Assembly (NCBI GenBank): GCA_964570895.1
Contig: CAZMZD010000001.1
Location: forward strand, 331,674-395,673
Source of the DNA: RGIG1918 sp964570895
GTDB taxonomy: Bacteria > Cyanobacteriota > Vampirovibrionia > Gastranaerophilales > Gastranaerophilaceae
DNA length: 64,000 bases
Direction of reading: 5' to 3'
Made by a program: the position numbers and the translations under genes. The notes below the pieces were generated by a model. The model made no database searches, had not been told where the DNA came from, and saw nothing but the letters and a program-made list of their open reading frames with translations. Shown piece after piece: positions 49,157 through 58,009 of the stretch (its first letter is position 1; each line of letters begins with the position of its first letter).

Positions 49157-50224
49157 TTGGCAAACGAAAAAACCGAAAAAGCCACCCCCAAAAGGCGAAA
49201 CAAGGAAAGAGATAAAGGGAATATATCAAAAAGTCAAGATTTTGTGTCGTCAATAACATTATCTGTGGGTGTTGCTTGCCTTTATGTGCTCACAACAAAC
49301 ATGCTTGAGCACTTGAAAAATTTAATGCGCGAAACTTTTGCCCATCTGCAACCATCAACTCTTCCAAAAGAAGATTATATCTCGGTTTTCATCCCACCTT
49401 TATATACTTTGGTTATGATTTTAATCCCATTTTTCTTTTTTATATCGCTTGCAGCAATTTTCGTAAAAAGAACAGAAGTTGGCGCATTGTTTGCAAAAGA
49501 AGTGTTAAAACCAAAGATAGACAAGCTTTTGCCGGCTAATGCCCTAAGAGCCTTGTGGCAAAAAATCAATATTTTTTCACCCAAAACACTTGTTGAATTT
49601 GCAAAATCAATTGCAAAACTTATTGCCGTTGGAATTGTTGGGTTAAATGTAATACTTAAGCGAAAAGAGGACTTGTTTGGACTTCTTGGTGTTGATATGG
49701 AAACAGCGCTTTCCATTTTAGGCTCTGTTATAATGGAAATTTTGATTGCAGTTTGCATAATCATGCTCATAATCGGAATAATTGACAAAAAATTCCAAGA
49801 TTACGAGTATGAAAAATCAATCAAGATGACAAAACAAGAAGTTAAAGACGAATTCAAAAACGCAGAAGGGGACCCTGTAATTAAGGGCAAAATCCGCTCT
49901 ATTCAAATGAAATTTGCACAACAAAGAATGATGGGCGGGGTTAAGCAATCTGACGTAGTTGTTACAAATCCGACACATTACGCTGTTGCGATAAAATATG
50001 ATCAGCAAGAGCAACCTGTGCCTAAGGTAATGGCAAAAGGCGTTGACCTGCTTGCGTTTAAGATAAGAGAGGTGGCTAAAGCAAACGGGGTTCCGATAGT
50101 TGAAAATAAACCTCTTGCAAGAAGCCTATACAAATTAGTTCCAATTGATGGTATAATACCACCAGAGCTATACGTGGCAGTTGCTGAAGTATTAAGCTTT
50201 GTATTCAAAAACAGAACAAAATGA
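49157..50224 (+). CDS. flhB: flagellar biosynthesis protein FlhB
   Basis: Switches export specificity from rod/hook to filament subunits. 355 residues: four membrane helices in the first 220 residues, then the cytoplasmic domain with the self-cleaving NPTH at 271-274 (VVTNPTHYAVAIKYD). The basic N-terminus KTEKATPKRRNKERDKGNI is typical for flagellar FlhB. The start is TTG 10 bases after cdaA, with only a weak ribosome site, so translation may rely on coupling. Confidence 0.95.
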   Translation: MANEKTEKATPKRRNKERDKGNISKSQDFVSSITLSVGVACLYVLTTNMLEHLKNLMRETFAHLQPSTLPKEDYISVFIPPLYTLVMILIPFFFFISLAAIFVKRTEVGALFAKEVLKPKIDKLLPANALRALWQKINIFSPKTLVEFAKSIAKLIAVGIVGLNVILKRKEDLFGLLGVDMETALSILGSVIMEILIAVCIIMLIIGIIDKKFQDYEYEKSIKMTKQEVKDEFKNAEGDPVIKGKIRSIQMKFAQQRMMGGVKQSDVVVTNPTHYAVAIKYDQQEQPVPKVMAKGVDLLAFKIREVAKANGVPIVENKPLARSLYKLVPIDGIIPPELYVAVAEVLSFVFKNRTK

Positions 50225-50241
50225 GGAAGTTTTAATTAAAT

Positions 50242-52341
50242 ATGGGAAAACTCGCAGAATTATTGAAAAATAATGACATAATTCTTGCTATCGGTTTGGT
50301 CGTAATTGTCTTAATGATGATTATCCCTATTCCTGCGCAATTCCTCGATTTACTCCTCACTTTAAACATTTCGCTTTCTGTTTTAATACTTCTTGTTTGC
50401 TTATACACAAAAGAGCCTCTTGAATATTCCTCATTCCCCACAATTATCCTCATTGCAACGCTTTTCAGGCTCGGTTTAAACGTAACAAGCACAAGGCTTA
50501 TTTTGCTTTTTGGCGACGCCGGCGAAGTTATCAGAAGTTTTGGTGAATTCGTTGTCGGCGGGAACTACGTTGTCGGCTGTATTATCTTTGTTATCCTTGT
50601 AATTATTAACTTTATGGTAATTACAGGTGGTGCAGGTAGAGTCGCTGAAGTTAGCGCACGTTTCACGTTGGATTCCATGCCCGGTAAGCAACTTTCAATC
50701 GACGCGGACTTAAACGCAGGTTTAATTGACGAAAAAGAGGCAAAAGCCCGCCGTAAAAAACTTGAAAGAGAAGCGGATTTCTACGGTACTATGGATGGTG
50801 CTTCAAAATTCGTTAAAGGGGACGCAACAGCAGGGCTCATTATTACTGTTATCAACATTGTGGGCGGTTTGATTATCGGGATAATGCAACTAAAAATGGA
50901 ACCTTCTGCCGCGGTTTCAACATATACAATTTTAACGGTTGGGGACGGTTTAGTTTCGCAAATTCCGGCTCTTATTATCTCAACTGCAACAGGTTTAATT
51001 ATAAGCCGTTCATCGGGAAGCGAAAAATCTCTTTCGGCAGATATTACAACAGAAATGTTTTCAAGCCCAAAAGTCATGTTTTTAGTTTCAGGTTTATTGC
51101 TTGCTATGGGCATGGTTCCAGGGATGCCAACTATTCCGTTTTTCCTTGTGGCAGCGGCTCTTGGCGGATATGGCTGGTATAAAAGAAATTCAGACATTCA
51201 AGAAGAAAAACAAGAAGAAATTAAAAAAGTCGAAGAACAGACTACTCAAGCGGTTGCCAAAAAACGCAAAAAAGCAACAAGAGAAAGTGTTATGGAACTT
51301 CTCAACATTGAAACACTTGAAATTGAAATTGGCTATAGGCTTGTAAGTTTGCTTGATGTTCAAAGAGGGGGCGACTTACTTGAAAGAATTGGTCAAATCA
51401 GAAGACAGACAGCAATTGATTTTGGGATAGTTCTTCCTTCAATTCGTGTTCGAGATAACTTACAGCTTGCGCCTAATACTTATCAAGTGAAACTAAAAGG
51501 CGTGGCGCTTGAATCCGGTGATGTATACCCCGACAGAAGCCTTGCAATGAACTCTATGGGCGGAGAAGATAACCCTAACATTATGGGGATTAAAGCAATT
51601 GAGCCCGCTTTCCACTTGCCTGCGATTTGGATTGAAGAAAAAGATAAAGAATATGCCGAAATGGTTGGCTACACAGTTGTTTCAGCTTCAGCTGTTATAT
51701 CGACTCACTTAACTGAACTCATCAGGAAAAACGCGGCAGACATCCTGACGCGCCACGACATAGCGCAATTAATTGAAAATCTTAAAAAAGAAGTTTCGGA
51801 AGATTATGTAAACGATCTTATGAAAGATGTTGCAACTTCTGATGTTCAGCAAGTTGTTCAAAATCTTCTTCGTGAAAAAGTATCTGTTCGCGACTTGAGA
51901 ACTATTCTTGAAACAATCAGCTTAGAAATTAAGAAAAACAGAAATCCTAACTACTTAACAGAACAATGCAGGCTTGCACTTGCAAGAAATATCGCAAATC
52001 AAAACTTGTCTGATACGGGCGAACTTCTTGCAATTACGCTTTCTCAAGAAGTTGAACAAACAATCGCGCAAGGCATTAACCCTGATGGTGAAAGCCTCAC
52101 ACTTGATCCTGATTTTGTTAAACAACTTATGGATAGCCTCAATTTTGAATTCGAAAAAGCAATACAGCAAACAGGCTCTCAACCTGTCATCTTGTGTTCA
52201 TCGCCTATTAGAATGATTTTTAGGAAATTAATAGAGCGAACTTACCCGCAAATTGCTATAATGTCGTATAATGAGGTAACAAACAACATTAAAGCAAAAT
52301 CAATCGGCACAATTAAAGTCAATATGAACTCAATAATGTAG
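50242..52341 (+). CDS. flhA: flagellar biosynthesis protein FlhA
   Basis: Largest membrane component and substrate-docking platform of the flagellar export gate, 699 residues. Eight N-terminal helices contain SLSVLILLVCLYTKEPLEYS and the FHIPEP-type loop DSMPGKQLSIDADLNAGLID. A linker and a four-subdomain cytoplasmic part follow, with VRDLRTILETI near residue 550. The C-terminal SYNEV (residues 682-686) is like known FlhA. Follows flhB by 17 bases. Confidence 0.97.
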   Translation: MGKLAELLKNNDIILAIGLVVIVLMMIIPIPAQFLDLLLTLNISLSVLILLVCLYTKEPLEYSSFPTIILIATLFRLGLNVTSTRLILLFGDAGEVIRSFGEFVVGGNYVVGCIIFVILVIINFMVITGGAGRVAEVSARFTLDSMPGKQLSIDADLNAGLIDEKEAKARRKKLEREADFYGTMDGASKFVKGDATAGLIITVINIVGGLIIGIMQLKMEPSAAVSTYTILTVGDGLVSQIPALIISTATGLIISRSSGSEKSLSADITTEMFSSPKVMFLVSGLLLAMGMVPGMPTIPFFLVAAALGGYGWYKRNSDIQEEKQEEIKKVEEQTTQAVAKKRKKATRESVMELLNIETLEIEIGYRLVSLLDVQRGGDLLERIGQIRRQTAIDFGIVLPSIRVRDNLQLAPNTYQVKLKGVALESGDVYPDRSLAMNSMGGEDNPNIMGIKAIEPAFHLPAIWIEEKDKEYAEMVGYTVVSASAVISTHLTELIRKNAADILTRHDIAQLIENLKKEVSEDYVNDLMKDVATSDVQQVVQNLLREKVSVRDLRTILETISLEIKKNRNPNYLTEQCRLALARNIANQNLSDTGELLAITLSQEVEQTIAQGINPDGESLTLDPDFVKQLMDSLNFEFEKAIQQTGSQPVILCSSPIRMIFRKLIERTYPQIAIMSYNEVTNNIKAKSIGTIKVNMNSIM

Positions 52342-52351
52342 GAATTGATAT

Positions 52352-52963
52352 ATGGAAGAATTAATAAAAAATGTAAAAGATTTTAGAATTATACCAAGCG
52401 CAATAGAATATTCCACAATATGCAAAGTTGCTGACATCAAAGGCGAAAAGCTAAGCTTGGAGCTTGATTTACCTGAAGAAAAAATCAAAGAAAATTATAT
52501 AAACGAAGAAATTGTTGAAATTTTTGGCTCTGCTGATGAAGGACTTATATATTTTAAAGGCAAAATTCTTGGCACAAATGGCAAAATTGCAGAAATTGCA
52601 ATCCCAACCGACTTTACAAAAGTGCAAAGAAGAGAATATTCAAGAATTGAATTTGATGGCGAAATTGAGCTTTATGAAGCAGGAATTAAAACAAAAGCGC
52701 TAGACATTTCAGCGGGCGGAATTAAATTTATTTCAAATGAAAATTTGGCTATTGGAAAATCATACAAAACAACAATTAAATTGAAAAACAATCTTAATAT
52801 CAATTGCGAAACCGTGCCAATCAGAACATATCAAACAGAAGCAACAAAAGACGATTTTATTGTTTGCTCAAAGTTTAAAAATATGAAAAGCGTGGACAGA
52901 GTTGCAATTGTTCAATACACCTTCAAACAGTTAATGGAATTAGAAAACAGATTAAATGGCTAA
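52352..52963 (+). CDS. PilZ domain protein, YcgR-like c-di-GMP receptor
   Basis: 203 residues: an N-terminal YcgR-N-like beta domain (about 1-90) and a PilZ domain with the c-di-GMP motifs QRREYSR (near residue 92, RxxxR) and DISAGGI (near residue 118, D/NxSxxG). Such proteins slow or stop the flagellar motor, or act on export, when c-di-GMP rises. It follows flhA by 10 bases with AGGAA upstream. The HD-GYP gene two genes later would lower the same signal. Confidence 0.9.
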   Translation: MEELIKNVKDFRIIPSAIEYSTICKVADIKGEKLSLELDLPEEKIKENYINEEIVEIFGSADEGLIYFKGKILGTNGKIAEIAIPTDFTKVQRREYSRIEFDGEIELYEAGIKTKALDISAGGIKFISNENLAIGKSYKTTIKLKNNLNINCETVPIRTYQTEATKDDFIVCSKFKNMKSVDRVAIVQYTFKQLMELENRLNG

Positions 52964-53387
52964 AAGTGTACCAAAAAAATATTATAGTAAAAAATTAGCC
53001 CTGTTGTTTGGGTCATTTGCAGCAATTTCATTTTCATTTGTTGCAGTTGCAAACCACATTATTGTGAGCGGTTTAAACATAGGGGTCGAATTAATCACTT
53101 TTATTTTAAAACTTTCAATTCCATCTGCAATTATTCTTGGCTACATTGGCTATATGATTGGAATTGTGCTTGAAACAAAGCCAAAGAAAAAAAGAAGCTC
53201 ACTAAACAATTTTCAAACTTTTGGCGACCAAAGCGCTTATCAAATAGATAGTATTTTCTCAACGCCGCAAGAAACAGAAGGCGGCGCCGAAGCACCTGCT
53301 TCAATGTTTGGAGAAGCAGGGCAAGCAGAACCATCTATGTTTGGAGCACCTCAAGAAGCAGACCCAACAAAAATTGGAGGCGTCTAA
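52956..53387 (+). CDS. small two-helix membrane protein with Met-Phe-Gly repeats in the tail
   Basis: 143 residues, not recognised. A basic N-terminus, two hydrophobic helices (about 14-36 and 41-66), a KPKKKRSS stretch, then a low-complexity cytoplasmic tail with repeated ASMFGEAGQAEPSMFGAP segments. It overlaps the PilZ gene by 8 bases (ATGGCTAA) and its stop overlaps the histidine kinase ATG (TAATG). Position suggests a membrane adaptor in the same signalling or motility module; that is inference only. Confidence 0.72.
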   Translation: MAKSVPKKYYSKKLALLFGSFAAISFSFVAVANHIIVSGLNIGVELITFILKLSIPSAIILGYIGYMIGIVLETKPKKKRSSLNNFQTFGDQSAYQIDSIFSTPQETEGGAEAPASMFGEAGQAEPSMFGAPQEADPTKIGGV

Positions 53388-54994
53388 TGAAGTTGGACAT
53401 TAAAAATTGGATTCACGAAAAAAAACTTACGACATATTTTACTTTTTTAAGTATTTCAACGATTATCCCTATCATCATTTTAATTTGGTATTTCTTCAAC
53501 CATTTTATGGATATCGTAATTAAAGATAACGCGCAAAACATAGAGTCGTTCAACAATTCTATGTCTGATGTAATTGTGCAAGGATACAGAGAAGGCAAAA
53601 AGAAAAACGATATTACAAACGTAGGCTCTTTGGTTTCTATGCTGGAGAGAACAAATGTTTTGCAATACGTGTACATTATAAACCAAGAAACAAACAAAAT
53701 AACTTGGGCATACGACGGCAATATTAATATTGATACAGGAAGTGCACTTGAGCAAAAAATTCTTGAAATGCAACTTGAGCAAAAAAGCCAAGAAATTGTC
53801 AAACAATGCGGCAATAAAGAATATATAAGAATGGCATTTATTTCAGGCAATAAAAAATCGCAAGAAATGAATATCGTCATTTGGCAAGTGTATCTTGCGT
53901 TTGTGTTATTTATTTTGCTTGGCGGTGTATCCGGAATTTTGCTCGGCAAATTTCTTAAAGATCCGCTTGATAATTTAACCCAAGGTATCAAAAGGTTTGG
54001 GGAAGGCGATTTTGAATATCGCCTTAAAAGAACGCCGTTTAAAGAATTAAACGAAATTGTAAATTCTTATAATAAAATGGCAGAAGAGCTTGTTGGGCTA
54101 TATAACTCTCTTGAAGCAAAAGTTATCGAAAGAACAGAGGCACTCGAGATGGTGAACCAAGAATTAAAAGAAACACAAAGCATGATGGTTCACTCTGAAA
54201 AAATGCGTTCTCTCGGCGAACTTGTGGCAGGAATTGCACATGAAATAAATAATCCAATTAACTTTATTTACGGCAACATGGTGCATTTTGAAAATTACAC
54301 AAAAGACATTTTTGAACTGCTTGCAAAATATGAAGAAGTCGAGGGATCAATTCCTGAAGAAAAAGCGCGTGAAATTAAAGAATATAAAGATGAAATAGAT
54401 ATAGAATTCTTAAAGAGCGATCTTGTTGATTTGATTAACAGTTGCAGAGAAGGGGCAGACAGAACAAAAAATATTATTTTGGACCTTAAAAACTTCTCAA
54501 GGCTTGACGAAACAACACTCACGCAATTTGACATCCCAAAAGAAATTGACACGACTTTAAATATATTGCACAACAAATTTAAAAACAGAATTGAAATTGT
54601 TAAAAATTATTCAGAAGACTTGCCAAAAATCGAAGCTTACGGCAGACAGCTAAACCAAGTGTTTATGAACATTTTGGATAACGCAATATATGCAATCAAA
54701 GAAAATGGCACAATCACAATCAATGCTTCGCTTTTACCTAACAAAGAATATGTTGCGATAGATATAATCGACACAGGGGTCGGGATAGAAGAAGAAGATT
54801 TGAAAAAAGTTTTTGAACCGTTTTTCACAACAAAACCGGTTGGCGTTGGCACAGGGCTCGGAATGTCAATTGCTTACAAGGTTATAACCGCACACGGCGG
54901 AAACGCTGATATAAAGAGCGAAGTCGGAAAAGGAACGAAATTCACAATTGTTCTTCCAATAGCTCAACATAAGGAAATACTTGATGAAATATAA
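53387..54994 (+). CDS. membrane sensor histidine kinase
   Basis: 535 residues. Two membrane helices (about 17-37 and 165-187) bracket an extracytoplasmic sensor of about 125 residues; then HAMP (about 188-240), a coiled coil, HisKA with phosphorylated His285 in IAHEINNPINF, and HATPase with NILDNAIYAIKENG, DTGVGIEEED and GTGLGMSIAYKV. The AHEINNP class is common in cyanobacteria. The partner response regulator is the next gene, overlapping by 11 bases. Signal unknown. Confidence 0.92.
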   Translation: MKLDIKNWIHEKKLTTYFTFLSISTIIPIIILIWYFFNHFMDIVIKDNAQNIESFNNSMSDVIVQGYREGKKKNDITNVGSLVSMLERTNVLQYVYIINQETNKITWAYDGNINIDTGSALEQKILEMQLEQKSQEIVKQCGNKEYIRMAFISGNKKSQEMNIVIWQVYLAFVLFILLGGVSGILLGKFLKDPLDNLTQGIKRFGEGDFEYRLKRTPFKELNEIVNSYNKMAEELVGLYNSLEAKVIERTEALEMVNQELKETQSMMVHSEKMRSLGELVAGIAHEINNPINFIYGNMVHFENYTKDIFELLAKYEEVEGSIPEEKAREIKEYKDEIDIEFLKSDLVDLINSCREGADRTKNIILDLKNFSRLDETTLTQFDIPKEIDTTLNILHNKFKNRIEIVKNYSEDLPKIEAYGRQLNQVFMNILDNAIYAIKENGTITINASLLPNKEYVAIDIIDTGVGIEEEDLKKVFEPFFTTKPVGVGTGLGMSIAYKVITAHGGNADIKSEVGKGTKFTIVLPIAQHKEILDEI

Positions 54995-55997
54995 AATATT
55001 AATAGTTGACGATGAGCAAGATAATCTTGACTTGATGTATAGGACAATGAGGCGGGAATATGAAATTGAACGCGCTTCAGGCCCGCTTCAAGCACTTGAA
55101 ATACTTAAAAACAACCAAGATTTCGCACTTATTTTTTCAGACCACAAAATGCCCGATATGGATGGCGTTGAATTCTTAAAAAGAGCGAGCGAATTCGTGC
55201 CGCATGCAGTCAAAATTTTAGTTACCGCATACACAGACTCAAAAATATTAATTGACGCAATCAACAATGCAAAAATTTATAGATACATCAAAAAGCCTTA
55301 TGCACCAGAAGAATTGCTTTACGTTGCTAAAACTTGCGCTGAATATTACCAATTAAAAGTTGATAACGAAAAACTTATAATTGATTTAAAAGAGCTTTTT
55401 GGTGGAACCATAAAAGCAATCACAGAAGCACTAGACGCTAAAGACCAATATACGGCAGGAAGAAGCAGAAGGGTGACTTTTTACGCTTCAAAACTTGCAC
55501 AAAAGCTGGGCTTTTCAAACTCGGAAGCAGGAAAAATTGAACTTGCAGGGCTTTTGCACGATATAGGCATGATTGGCGTAACGGAAGAAATTTTACACAA
55601 AACCGAACAATTAACCCCGCAAGAATTCAACGAAATAAAGCGCCACGTGTTCCACAGCATAAAAATCCTTGAAGACATTAAACAGCTCGAAGGAGTTGTG
55701 GAAATTATTAAATATCACCATGAACACTACGACGGCACAGGCTATCCTTTTGGACTTGAAGGCGAAGCAATACCTATCGGTTCAAGAATTATTGCAATAG
55801 CAGACGCGTTTGACGGAATTTTATCCAACAGAGCGTACAGACAAAAAGCTTCGTTAGAAGAGGCGCAAGCAGAGCTCAAAAAGCACGCAGGGACCCAATT
55901 TGACCCAAAATTGATAGAAGTGTTTGAAACAATTTTGCCTGAATTAGAATCAGGGCTCACGGAAATCGAAGGGCAAAATGTTTTTGAAAATAAATAA
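54984..55997 (+). CDS. response regulator with HD-GYP domain, c-di-GMP phosphodiesterase candidate
   Basis: 337 residues. The receiver domain has the DDE acidic pocket (9-11), phospho-Asp53 in FSDHKMPDMDG and Lys in YIKKPY. An HD-GYP domain (about 140-325) follows with LLHDIGMIG and HHEHYDGTGYPFGL, the latter matching the HHExYDGxGYP consensus, so hydrolysis of c-di-GMP is likely. The ATG at 54984 has AAGGA upstream. Controlled by the kinase just before it and facing the PilZ receptor gene in the same operon. Confidence 0.93.
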   Translation: MKYKILIVDDEQDNLDLMYRTMRREYEIERASGPLQALEILKNNQDFALIFSDHKMPDMDGVEFLKRASEFVPHAVKILVTAYTDSKILIDAINNAKIYRYIKKPYAPEELLYVAKTCAEYYQLKVDNEKLIIDLKELFGGTIKAITEALDAKDQYTAGRSRRVTFYASKLAQKLGFSNSEAGKIELAGLLHDIGMIGVTEEILHKTEQLTPQEFNEIKRHVFHSIKILEDIKQLEGVVEIIKYHHEHYDGTGYPFGLEGEAIPIGSRIIAIADAFDGILSNRAYRQKASLEEAQAELKKHAGTQFDPKLIEVFETILPELESGLTEIEGQNVFENK

Positions 55998-56090
55998 TTT
56001 TTAGTTGCGCCAAAACGCAAGTTTTCATTTTAATTTGCACTAAAATATATTTTTATTAAGAAGCGCGCGATTTAACGAATTCGCAATAAA

Positions 56091-56119
56091 AAATACCGCC
56101 CAAATTGAGCGGTATTTTT
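56091..56119. terminator. bidirectional terminator between HD-GYP gene and tsf
   Basis: A perfect 9-bp stem AAATACCGC/GCGGTATTT (56091-56099 with 56109-56117) with a 9-base loop; T-rich flanks on both strands. It ends both the long plus-strand operon and the rpsB-tsf operon. Confidence 0.88.
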
Positions 56120-56136
56120 ATGCTTTTAAATTATAA

Positions 56137-57015
56137 TTAACCTTTGATTTGGTTCATAACTTCATCAGCAAAGTTTTCGTTTCTTTTTTCAAGACCTTCA
56201 CCAAGAACAAATCTTTCAAATTTAACGATTTCAGCTTTACCTGCAACAAGGCCTTCAATTGTTGTATCCGGGTTTTTAACGAAAGCTTGTTCAAGCAAAC
56301 ATCTTTGAGCCATAAGTTTATTAACTCTGCCTTCAACGATTTTTGCTCTGATTGCTTCAGGTTTTTTAGCTAAGTCTTCTTTACCCATTTCAATTCTTGT
56401 TTCTTCTTCAATAACTGAAGCAGGAATTTCAGCTCTTGAAACGAATTCAGGAGCACAAGAAGCAATGTGTAAGCAAATGTCTTTTGCAAGTGCGCAATCA
56501 CAAGCTGATTCATCTAAGCATTTAATTTCTAGCAATACGCCGATTTTGCCATTGTGAATGTAGCTTGCAACGCAGTTGCCATCATCGTAGCGAGCAAATC
56601 TTCTGATAGTGATTTTTTCGCCGATTTTAGCAATTGCAGCCTTAACAACTTCTTCAACCGTTGTGCCATCAACGCTTGTAGCGTTTAGAGCGTCAACATC
56701 AGCCGGATTTGTGTCAAGAACAACTTTTGCAACTTTATCAAGCAATGCTTTGAAATCTTCATTTTTAGCAACAAAGTCTGTTTCGCAGTTAATTTCAACA
56801 AGCGCGCCGCGTTTTCCTTCAACAACTGAACCAACAAGACCTTCAGCAGCAATTCTGCCCATTTTCTTATCAGCAGAAGCGATACCTTTTTGTCTTAAAA
56901 GTTCTTTAGCACGTTCCATATCTCCTTCAGCTTCAACAAGTGCTTTTTTAGCATCCATCATGCCAGCGCCTGTTAAATCGCGGAGTTCTTTAACCATTGA
57001 TGCTTTTATTTCCAT
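56137..57015 (-). CDS. tsf: elongation factor Ts
   Basis: Guanine nucleotide exchange factor for EF-Tu, 292 residues. The N-terminal signature VKELRDLTGAGMMDAKKALV and GLVGSVVEGKRGALVEINCETDFVA are plain; a dimerisation domain follows. Follows rpsB by 19 bases, the universal rpsB-tsf order. Confidence 0.98.
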   Translation of the reverse strand: MEIKASMVKELRDLTGAGMMDAKKALVEAEGDMERAKELLRQKGIASADKKMGRIAAEGLVGSVVEGKRGALVEINCETDFVAKNEDFKALLDKVAKVVLDTNPADVDALNATSVDGTTVEEVVKAAIAKIGEKITIRRFARYDDGNCVASYIHNGKIGVLLEIKCLDESACDCALAKDICLHIASCAPEFVSRAEIPASVIEEETRIEMGKEDLAKKPEAIRAKIVEGRVNKLMAQRCLLEQAFVKNPDTTIEGLVAGKAEIVKFERFVLGEGLEKRNENFADEVMNQIKG

Positions 57016-57034
57016 TTGATATCTCCTTTATTAA

Positions 57035-57805
57035 TTACGCTTTAACTTCTTCAGCAACTTCTTCTGCATTTGCGTCAGCAGCAGTAATTTTTTCGATTTT
57101 ACCTTCAGTTGCTTTGTTTTGTCTTAATTTTTTACCTTCAATAATAGCGTCTGCTAATTTTGAAGCAACTAATTTGATTGAACGGATTGCATCATCGTTC
57201 CCTGGGATTAAGAAGTCAATACCATCAGGATCAGCATTTGTGTCAGCAAGGCAAATAACAGGAATGTTTAATTTGTTTGCTTCTTTAATTGCAATAAGTT
57301 CTTTCTTTTGGTCAACCACAAATAAAATGTCCGGCATACCTTTCATATCCTTGATACCGCCCAAAGTTTTTGAAAGTTTTGATAATTGACGGTTAAATTG
57401 AGCAACTTCTTTTTTAGTATATTTTGCTGCAACGCCTGAATTCATAAAGTCTTCAAGTTCGCGAAGCTTGTTAACTCTAGCTCTGATTGTTTCAAAGTTA
57501 GTCATCATACCGCCTAACCAACGACGGTTAATGTAGTATGAACCAGCTCTTTTTGCTTCTTCTGCAATTACGTCAACTGCTTGTTTTTTAGTGCCGACAA
57601 AAACTACGTTTTTGCCTCTTGCAGCGTATTCACGAACGATATTGTAAGCTGCATCTAGCATATCAGAAGTTTTTCTGATGTCTAAAATATAGATACCATT
57701 TTTAGCGCCAAAAATATAAGGTTTCATTTTTGGGTTCCATTTTTGGGTTTGGTGTCCGAAATGCATTCCTGCATCGAGTAATTCAACTAATGTTGCTGTT
57801 GCCAT
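57035..57805 (-). CDS. rpsB: 30S ribosomal protein S2
   Basis: 256 residues with [50 protein letters not shown] and [27 protein letters not shown] lies 7 bases upstream. About 200 bases of leader separate it from the leuA promoter; on the minus strand TTGCAA and TACGAT 16 bases apart (about 57893-57920) could be its promoter, giving a leader of roughly 80 bases. Confidence 0.98.
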   Translation of the reverse strand: MATATLVELLDAGMHFGHQTQKWNPKMKPYIFGAKNGIYILDIRKTSDMLDAAYNIVREYAARGKNVVFVGTKKQAVDVIAEEAKRAGSYYINRRWLGGMMTNFETIRARVNKLRELEDFMNSGVAAKYTKKEVAQFNRQLSKLSKTLGGIKDMKGMPDILFVVDQKKELIAIKEANKLNIPVICLADTNADPDGIDFLIPGNDDAIRSIKLVASKLADAIIEGKKLRQNKATEGKIEKITAADANAEEVAEEVKA

Positions 57806-57950
57806 TTTATTCTCCTTTTTTCTCTAACACTGAAGGAAATCTTCTATCTTAGGCTTGACTGGTATAAAACCATACGAATTTTTCCTTAATATCTATCGTA
57901 TATCAAACATGTTAAATTGCAAATTACTATAATATATATAGATTTTAAAA

Positions 57951-57979
57951 TTGAACTTTAAATATGTTTATAATATAAT
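57951..57979 (+). promoter_or_regulatory. promoter of leuA
   Basis: TTGAAC (57951-57956), exactly 17 bases, perfect TATAAT (57974-57979). Start of transcription near 57986, about 24 bases before the ATG. No T-box or attenuator fits in so short a leader. Confidence 0.8.
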
Positions 57980-58009
57980 TCGAACTAACTAGATATTTCG
58001 GAATTATCA

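Noticed and set aside
43239..52341. Virulence-type type III secretion system
   Set aside because: FliP GTQNLPPNQ, FlhB N-terminus and NPTH, and FlhA features are flagellar, and no needle, secretin or effector genes are present.
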